Shown here piece after piece: positions 57,471-64,000 of a DNA stretch of 64,000 nt. The stretch lies in assembly GCF_025137375.1 (NCBI RefSeq), contig NZ_CP073720.1:2070501-2134500 (forward strand). Reading direction: 5' to 3'. A program made the position numbers and the translations under genes. Every line of letters starts with the position of its first letter. Positions within the stretch are counted from its first letter, which is position 1. The notes under the pieces are model-generated. The model was given only the letters and a program-made list of their open reading frames with translations. It did no database searches and was not told where the DNA came from. This stretch comes from Dactylosporangium fulvum. GTDB taxonomy: Bacteria > Actinomycetota > Actinomycetes > Mycobacteriales > Micromonosporaceae.

Positions 57471-58241
57471 GTGGAGAACATCGAGGTCCTGGACGAGGTC
57501 GCCGGCTGGGTCGCCGCGGGCGGCGTTGTCGTGCTCACCGGTGCCGGGATCTCCACCGACTCCGGGATCCCCGACTTCCGGGGGCCCAACGGGGTGTGGA
57601 CCCGCAATCCGGAGGCCATGAAGCTGTCCTCGATCGACCACTACGTGGCCGATCCCGACGTGCGGCGGCAGTCCTGGCAGGAGCGTCTGCACCACCCGGC
57701 CTGGGAGGCCACGCCGAATCCGGCGCACGAGGCTCTCGCCCGGATGGAGCGGGACGGGAACCTCACCGCCGTGATCACCCAGAACATCGACGGGTTGCAC
57801 CAGCGCGCCGGGAATGATCCGGCCAAGGTCATCGAGCTGCACGGGACGATCTTCGAGACCGAGTGTCTGTCGTGCGGCGCCCGCAGGCCGATGCGCGCCA
57901 CGCTCGACCGTGTGGAGCGGGGTGAGGCCGACCCGGCCTGCGAGGAGTGCGACGGGATCCTGAAGTCGGCGACGATCTCGTTCGGTCAGTCGATGAACAT
58001 GGCGACGCTGGAGGCGGCGGCCGAGGCGGCGATGTTCTGCCGGCTGTTCGTCACCGTGGGCACGTCACTGACCGTCCACCCGGCCGCCGGGCTGGTCGAG
58101 GTCGCCCGGAACCACGGTGCCCGGGTGGTGATCCTCAACGCTGCCGGCACGCCCTACGACGCTGTCGCCGATCGAGTGATCCGCGAGCCGATCGGCACCG
58201 CCCTGCCCCGGATCGCCGGCATCCGGACCGCTGCCGGCTGA
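57471..58241 (+). CDS. NAD-dependent protein deacylase (sirtuin)
   Basis: About 256 aa. All sirtuin motifs: GAGISTDSGIPDFRGPNGVW (NAD site), TQNIDGLHQRAG, the catalytic His in ELHGTIFE, four zinc Cys (ECLSCG and ACEECDG) and GTSLTVHPAAGLV. It removes acyl groups from lysines. GTG 57471 is chosen (ribosome site AGAGGGGG), but GTG 57444 is equally close to an AGGAGG. The 3' end overlaps the convergent PH-domain gene by 177 bp. Confidence 0.94.
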   Translation: MENIEVLDEVAGWVAAGGVVVLTGAGISTDSGIPDFRGPNGVWTRNPEAMKLSSIDHYVADPDVRRQSWQERLHHPAWEATPNPAHEALARMERDGNLTAVITQNIDGLHQRAGNDPAKVIELHGTIFETECLSCGARRPMRATLDRVERGEADPACEECDGILKSATISFGQSMNMATLEAAAEAAMFCRLFVTVGTSLTVHPAAGLVEVARNHGARVVILNAAGTPYDAVADRVIREPIGTALPRIAGIRTAAG

Positions 58242-59642
58242 GGCCGAGCCCGGAGCGGGGCCGGCACCGGCAGGGGCGGTGAGGCCGGGAATGCCGCCGA
58301 AGGGGGCGCCGCCGGACAGGGGCGCCGGGGTGTGGGCGCGTGCCGCGAACAGGCGGCGGGCCGTCCGGGAACGTGCCGCCAGGTCATCCGCCAGGCGGTA
58401 CGCGTCCGCGGTGTCCCGGTGCCGGGCCACCGCGTGCAGGCCGCCCGCCGTGTCCACGTGCACGGTCGCCACGTCCAGCATGCGCTGCAACGGGCCCTGC
58501 GTCACCCGCACGCTCTGCACCCGCGCCAGTGACACCGCCACCAGCTCCCGCGTCAGGACCCCCTCGCGGACGGCCACCACGTCGTCGGTGACCGCCACGC
58601 CGATCCTCGACCACGCCAAGGGGGCGAGCCAGCGGGCACGCCGGGGCGGGCGGGTCACCGGCAGTGCGGTGGCGTCGATCCCGGGGCCGTCGAGGCGGAG
58701 GGTGACGGCCACATCCAGTACCGTCGCGGCGACCGAAGCGGTGTCGGAGGCTGCGGCGACGGGCACGAGCGTGCCGGCCCGCAGCTGTTCCTCCCCGTTG
58801 CCGCCGTAACCCGCGACGTCGATGCGGGCACGCGCCCAACCGGGCGCCCGCCACAGCAGCGGCCAGGTGATCTTGAGGCCCTGGACCCGCCGCGGCGGCA
58901 CGGTCTGGCTGCGCTTGTTCAGCAGGCCCTGCTGCAGCCGCAGCGCGGCGGCGTCGGTGCCGATGTGGAAGTCCCACTCGTCGAGGACCCGGCGCACCGG
59001 CACCTGGAACACGCCGAGGAACGCGGTGATCGTGCTGGCCGCGCCGATGACCGTCCACGTCGGGTCGAGCGTGGCCTGCCAGATGACGAACGCGGCGCCG
59101 ACGGGGACCGTGAGCGTCTGCGGGGTGAGCATCTGGGCGAAGAGCAGGCGCCGGTTGTCGACGGCGAAGAGCGGCCGCTCGGTGGGCACCGGCTCCGGCC
59201 GGACGCCGGTGGCCAGGCCGAGCAGCTGACCGCGCAGCTCCGTGGCGCCGGCGACGGTGAGGTACGCCAGCGGGGCCTCGGTCTTGCCCGCGCCGATGAC
59301 CTCCAGCCGCAGCTCGGCGAGGCCGAAGACGCGGGCCAGCAGCGGGCGGACGATGTCGATCGCCTGCACCCGCTCCAGGGGGATGGTCCGGGTGCGGCGC
59401 GAGAGCAGGCCCTCGTGGACCCGCAGCTCACGCCCGACGACCTCGTAGCCGGTGACCAGCCAGATGACCGCCGACACCAGCACCGCGAGGACGAGGATGA
59501 CGGCCATCGAGACGAGCCAGCCGATCGGGCCGAGGTCGCGCAGGCCCTGCCAGGAGATGATCACCGCGGCGGCGGCGACGAGCTTGGCGCCGCGGACGAG
59601 TGGGGTCAGCGGATGCAGGCGCCGGCGGTTGACGAGCGTCAC
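58065..59642 (-). CDS. PH-domain membrane protein (YdbT-like)
   Basis: 525 aa with three PH-like modules on membrane helices, as in YdbT: GLLSRRTRTIPLERVQAIDIVRP, GLLNKRSQTVPPRRVQGLKITWPLL and GVLTRELVAVSLARVQSVRVTQGPL. The function is unknown. The C-terminal tail (about 465-525) is Pro/Gly-rich and its last about 59 codons are antisense to the sirtuin 3' end, so this tail may be recent read-through. GTG 59642 overlaps the stop of the YdbS-like gene. Confidence 0.9.
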   Translation of the reverse strand: MTLVNRRRLHPLTPLVRGAKLVAAAAVIISWQGLRDLGPIGWLVSMAVILVLAVLVSAVIWLVTGYEVVGRELRVHEGLLSRRTRTIPLERVQAIDIVRPLLARVFGLAELRLEVIGAGKTEAPLAYLTVAGATELRGQLLGLATGVRPEPVPTERPLFAVDNRRLLFAQMLTPQTLTVPVGAAFVIWQATLDPTWTVIGAASTITAFLGVFQVPVRRVLDEWDFHIGTDAAALRLQQGLLNKRSQTVPPRRVQGLKITWPLLWRAPGWARARIDVAGYGGNGEEQLRAGTLVPVAAASDTASVAATVLDVAVTLRLDGPGIDATALPVTRPPRRARWLAPLAWSRIGVAVTDDVVAVREGVLTRELVAVSLARVQSVRVTQGPLQRMLDVATVHVDTAGGLHAVARHRDTADAYRLADDLAARSRTARRLFAARAHTPAPLSGGAPFGGIPGLTAPAGAGPAPGSASAGSGPDAGDPGQGGADRLADHSIGDSVVGRAGSVEDHHPGTVVPGDLDQPGGRVDGQ

Positions 59643-60139
59643 AGGCCCTCTTCGCGGATCTCACCGAGTGCGGCGAGGCGGTCCCGCAGCCGGGTGGCCT
59701 CGGGCGCGTCGAGGCCGGGCACGGTGGCGTCGCTGGCGGCCGCGGCGGTGTGCAGGGTGACGGTGGCCAGGCCGACGGCGCGCTCGAGCGGGCCGGCGGT
59801 CACGTCGACGAACTGCATCCGCGCATACGGCACGATGGACAGCCGGCGGACCAGCAGCCCGTGGCGGACCAGCAGGTCCTCCTCGCGCTCGGCGTAACCC
59901 CAGGCGCGCAGCGAGCGGTGCAGGAACAGCGCGCGGACGGCGCCCAGGACGACGACGAGCAGCGCGGCCGCGAGGAACCAGGCCGACACGACGAACGCGG
60001 CGACGAGGCAGGCGAGCACGAGCACGAGGATCCATGCGCCCAGGACGGCCAGGCGCACGAGGAAATACCGCGGGGAGATCGGCCGCCAGGCCACGGTGTC
60101 CGGCCACGGGCGCAGCGGATCGGGTGCAACGGTCGTCAC
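59639..60139 (-). CDS. PH-domain membrane protein (YdbS-like)
   Basis: 166 aa with two helices (about 27-48, 51-70) and one PH-like module: LLVRHGLLVRRLSIVPYARMQFVDVTAGPLERAVGLATVTLHTA. The YdbS-YdbT pair is common in Gram-positives, and its role is unknown, though some relatives protect against antimicrobial peptides. GTG 60139 and the stops overlap neighbours by 4 bp on both sides. Confidence 0.92.
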   Translation of the reverse strand: MTTVAPDPLRPWPDTVAWRPISPRYFLVRLAVLGAWILVLVLACLVAAFVVSAWFLAAALLVVVLGAVRALFLHRSLRAWGYAEREEDLLVRHGLLVRRLSIVPYARMQFVDVTAGPLERAVGLATVTLHTAAAASDATVPGLDAPEATRLRDRLAALGEIREEGL

Positions 60140-60342
60140 GGTTCGAGCGTATCCCCGTCGATCGTTTCGACCTCCCGCAAAAAGGCACGCCGCGCGAGGA
60201 AGTCGCTCAGCGAGGCCTTGTGCTCGTCGCACGCCAGCCAGACCTTGCGGCGCTCGGGCGTGTGCAGCTTCGGATTGTTCCAGCACAGCCGCCATTTCGC
60301 GGGTGCACGGCAGCCCTTGGCGGAGCAGATCAGTGGATCCAC
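60136..60342 (-). CDS. Small Cys-containing protein, possible zinc finger
   Basis: 68 aa from GTG 60342. CSAKGCRAPAKWRLCWNNPK followed by LHTPERRKVWLACDEH matches a conserved actinobacterial small protein. C6, C11 and the CDEH set (Cys, His) look like a zinc site; a fourth Cys is at WRLC. The function is unknown. It is the first gene of the three-gene PH operon, overlapping by 4 bp. Confidence 0.85.
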   Translation of the reverse strand: MDPLICSAKGCRAPAKWRLCWNNPKLHTPERRKVWLACDEHKASLSDFLARRAFLREVETIDGDTLEP

Positions 60343-60626
60343 GGCGGCCAGTCTGCCAGCAACGCGGAGGGGGGATGAGCGCCGGGCGGCCACGGGGGAA
60401 GCCGCCCGGCGACGGGGTGAATCGTACCCACTCGTATACGGGTGATGTCCAGTCACCCGCGCTGTCCGATGCGAAAAAATCGCCATGGTCGATAGCCGCA
60501 TTTCGGAAATACAGGTCCAATCCCCTCCTTGGCGAACTCCCAGTAGGCTCCCAGCAGCGTCAGATCGCCGCGGTCGTCCGCGCGTGCGACGCTAGGCTCG
60601 GAACACAACCAACGCGTGGAGGACCG

Positions 60627-61681
<1,055 letters not shown>

Positions 61682-61697
<16 letters not shown>

Positions 61698-62680
61698 GCA
61701 ACGGCGTCTCCGCCCTCGGCAAGCTGCGCCGGGGCGGCAACCCGCGCACGGCCATGGCCGACGTCCACGGTCCCGTGGCGCTCGACTCGGCCCGTGCCGA
61801 GGTCGTGCTCAACCGCATGCAGCTGCTCGTCACCCGCAAGCTCGACGGTCTCCTGCAGGGCGACTACCTGGGCCTGCTGCCGGGGCCGGGCACCGAGGCG
61901 GGGGAGTCCCGGGAGTATCGGCCGGGCGACGACGTGCGGCGCATGGACTGGCCGGTCACGGCCCGCACCACGCTGCCGCACGTCCGGCAGACGGTGGCCG
62001 ACCGTGAGCTGGAGACGTGGCTGGCCGTCGACCTGAGCGCGAGCCTGGACTTCGGCACGGCGAAGTACCTCAAGCGCGACCTCGCGATCGCCGCGGCCGC
62101 CGCCGTGTCGCACCTGACCGTGCGGGGCGGCAACCGCATCGGCGCCGTGGTCGGGACCGCGAGCGAGCTCACCCGGCTGCCCGCCCGCCCCGGCCGCAAG
62201 GACGCCCAGGGACTGCTGCGCACCATCGCGCTCACCCCGCCCCGGCCCGGCCGGGCCGACCTGGGCGCGCTCATCGACATGCTCAACCGCCCGCCGCGCC
62301 GGCGCGGCATGGTCGTCGTGATCTCCGACTTCATGACGCCGGTGAGCCAGTGGGCCCGCCCGCTGCGCAAGCTGGGCGTCCGGCACGACCTGCTCGCCGT
62401 CGAGGTCGTCGACCCGCGGGAGCTGGAGTTGCCGAACGTCGGGGTGATCGCCCTCGTCGACCCGGAGACTGGGAGCATGCACGAGGTGCAGACCGCCGAC
62501 GCCAAGCTGCGCCACCGGTATGCGCACGCGGCCGCCGCGCAGCGCGCCGAGATCGCCTCGGCCATCCGCGGCGCCAACGCGTCCCACCTGCGCCTGCGCA
62601 CCGACTCCGACTGGCTGCTCGACATCGTCCGGTTCGTCGCTGCACAGCGGCACGCCCGAACTCGAGGAACGACCCGATGA
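61682..62680 (+). CDS. DUF58 domain protein
   Basis: 332 aa. The DUF58 signature GESREYRPGDDVRRMDWPVTARTTLPHVRQTVADREL is complete, and a VWA-like core follows (WLAVDLSASLDFG). DUF58 proteins are partners of MoxR. It overlaps moxR by 16 bp and the VWA gene by 4 bp, so the three are one operon. Confidence 0.95.
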
Positions 62681-63627
62681 TCCGTTTGCTCTCGCCGTGG
62701 TGGCTGCTGTCCCTGGTGCCGGTGGCCGCCGTCATCGGCGTGTACATCTGGCGGCAGCTGCACCGGCGCGCGTTCGCGGTGCGGTTCACCAACGTCGATC
62801 TGCTCTCCAGCCTGGTGCCGAAGGGCATCGGCGTGCGCCGGCACTTCAGTGCCGCGGCGTTCCTGCTGAGCCTCGTCATCCTCGGCTTCGGCATGGCCCG
62901 CCCGTCGATCGACACCAAGGAGCCGCTGGAGCGGGCGACCATCATGCTCGCCATCGACGTGTCGCTGTCGATGCAGGCGACGGACGTACAACCCACTCGA
63001 ATCGAGGCCGCCAAGTCGGCCGCGGCCGACTTCGTCAAGCAGTTGCCCGCGTCGTTCAACGTCGGGCTGGTGTCCTTCGCGAAGACCGCCAGCGTGCTGG
63101 TGTCGCCGACCAAGGAGCGCAACTCCGTCCTCCAGGCGATCGACGGCCTCTCGCTGCAGGAGTCGACGGCGACGGGCGAGGCGGTGTTCACAAGCCTCGA
63201 CGCGATCCGCACCGTCCCCGCCGACGGCGCGGCAGGACCGCCGCCGGCCCGGATCGTGCTGCTGTCCGACGGGTTCCGCACCGCCGGCCGCTCGCTGGAG
63301 GACGCGTCGGCGGCGGCCGCGGCGGCCAGCGTGCCGGTGTCGACGATCGCGTTCGGCACCGACGAGGGCGTGGTGCGCATCGGCAACACCCCGCAGCGGG
63401 TGCCGGTCGACCGGCCGTCGCTGCAGAAGGTCGCCGAGGTCACCAAGGGCTATTTCTACGAGGCGGCCAGCAAGGACGAGCTCAAGCGCGTCTACACCGA
63501 CATGGGCAGCTCGATCGGCTACCGGACGAAGCCGCGCGAGGTCACCCAGTGGTACCTGGGCATCGGTTTCCTGTTCGCCCTGGCGGCGGGCGGACTGAGT
63601 CTGCTGTGGGGCTCGCGGCTGCCGTAG
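62677..63627 (+). CDS. VWA-domain membrane protein (BatA-like)
   Basis: 316 aa. Helices at about 6-25 and 57-75 and one at the C-terminus (about 292-312) enclose a von Willebrand A domain with a MIDAS motif DVSLSMQATD (D-x-S-x-S), then LLSDGFRTAG. This is a BatA-like protein that works with MoxR. The operon is common in actinobacteria; its client is unknown. The start overlaps DUF58 by 4 bp. Confidence 0.94.
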   Translation: MIRLLSPWWLLSLVPVAAVIGVYIWRQLHRRAFAVRFTNVDLLSSLVPKGIGVRRHFSAAAFLLSLVILGFGMARPSIDTKEPLERATIMLAIDVSLSMQATDVQPTRIEAAKSAAADFVKQLPASFNVGLVSFAKTASVLVSPTKERNSVLQAIDGLSLQESTATGEAVFTSLDAIRTVPADGAAGPPPARIVLLSDGFRTAGRSLEDASAAAAAASVPVSTIAFGTDEGVVRIGNTPQRVPVDRPSLQKVAEVTKGYFYEAASKDELKRVYTDMGSSIGYRTKPREVTQWYLGIGFLFALAAGGLSLLWGSRLP

Positions 63628-63633
63628 CCGTGA

Positions 63634-63717
63634 TCAGTGGGCGCCGACCATGAAGAACAGGGCGGCGACCCACACTGCGACCAGGAAAAAGCCAACGGGC
63701 GCGATGAAGCGGCTCAC
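63634..63717 (-). CDS. Small membrane protein, 27 aa
   Basis: GTG 63717 to TGA 63634. The product is MSRFIAPVGFFLVAVWVAAL, then FFMVGAH: a single hydrophobic helix flanked by an Arg and a His. A GGGAG ribosome site is 7-8 bases upstream. It converges with the VWA gene, 6 bp apart. Too short for routine annotation, but composition and the site support it. Confidence 0.6.
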   Translation of the reverse strand: MSRFIAPVGFFLVAVWVAALFFMVGAH

Positions 63718-63795
63718 GACGTGCTCCCAACGGGTGTGTCTCGGGGATCGGAGAACAGACACGCGAAAGCCGTGGCAGGGTTGCCAGCAAGATTG

Positions 63796-63840
63796 CTAGA
63801 ACGAACTCCGGCCACGACTGGAGGGATCGCTACTTCGCAC
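63796..63840 (-). other. Leader-like 14-codon frame with perfect ribosome site
   Basis: On the minus strand AGGAGGTGATC (63844-63854) is fully complementary to the 3' end of 16S rRNA. Eight bases after AGGAGG, GTG 63840 opens V-R-S-S-D-P-S-S-R-G-R-S-S-F and a TAG. The frame lies 78 bp upstream of the 27-aa gene. Either a leader peptide for it or chance. Confidence 0.35.
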
Positions 63841-63854
63841 AGCGATCACCTCCT

Positions 63855-64000
63855 GAGAGCAGCTGCCGTGCCGGACGGGCAGCAATGGGCCCGGTAGCAA
63901 CCGGACATGCAAACCTCACCATCGTACTGCGGCCCGCAAAGGCGGGCATCAGCCGACCGGCGAGTTGGCGGGTACCAGTGGGTAACGCCTAATCTCCGTA
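63855..64000. other. Window edge, no gene recognised
   Basis: The last about 145 bases show no credible gene on either strand and are cut by the window edge. They probably form the upstream region of the small minus-strand unit and of a gene beyond the window. Confidence 0.4.

Overview
This is a chromosomal window from a high-GC actinobacterium, most likely a Micromonosporaceae member (Actinoplanes/Micromonospora type). The reasons are the GC-saturated third codon positions, frequent GTG starts, tightly overlapping ATGA/GTGA gene junctions, and typical actinobacterial sets: sufR-sufBDCSU-T, acnA with an AcnR-type TetR regulator, a moxR-DUF58-VWA operon and DUF3516 helicase. The genus is inferred from gene content, not computed. 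I found no rRNA, tRNA, CRISPR array, intact insertion sequence or prophage gene.

Layout. 0-4.2 kb: the 3' end of a TIGR03089 gene, a decayed pobA remnant behind hairpin and tandem repeats, two small genes, DUF4184, GNAT and heme A synthase. 4.3-10.9 kb: a complete iron-sulfur assembly operon (sufR-sufB-sufD-Rieske ferredoxin-sufC-sufS-sufU-sufT) with an iron-box-like site and a candidate SufR operator in front. 11-20.6 kb: LysE exporter, DNA alkylation repair protein, zinc metallopeptidase, ABC-F ATPase, a membrane protein, an HTH protein with an enoyl-CoA hydratase, an ABC exporter and a small orphan caspase-like protease. 20.9-24.6 kb: an SDR lacking the YxxxK pair, then a translationally coupled triad of a Cys-tailed TIGR04222 membrane protein, a DUF692/MNIO iron oxidase and a small partner, downstream of the AcnR-type regulator. 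24.7-34 kb: HAD protein with a replaced nucleophile, RIO kinase, quinone oxidoreductase, a membrane-spanning Hsp70/beta-propeller fusion, a secreted peptidoglycan-binding protein and aconitase. 34-49 kb: small enzymes, LemA/DUF2207, Xaa-Pro peptidase, an asparagine synthetase paralogue with a dead glutaminase site, a solo AAA ATPase, a sugar kinase, and metE divergent from a LysR regulator. 48.5-64 kb: trmB, helicase, hydrolase/TetR/catalase, MBL hydrolase/thioesterase, sirtuin, PH-domain membrane pair, and the moxR-DUF58-VWA operon.

How the genes work together. The suf operon supplies Fe-S clusters for clients such as aconitase and the Rieske protein, and its promoter looks iron- and cluster-responsive. 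A related CCGTAC-type motif lies before acnR and in the acnA upstream region, suggesting one TetR repressor controls both. The MNIO triad is the best candidate for an under-described system: a Cys/Gly-rich tail at the end of a membrane protein looks like the substrate of the adjacent oxidase.

A second theme is long palindromes between genes. Three copies of one roughly 75-80 bp element share perfect 16-bp cores, and several unrelated long hairpins sit between convergent genes.
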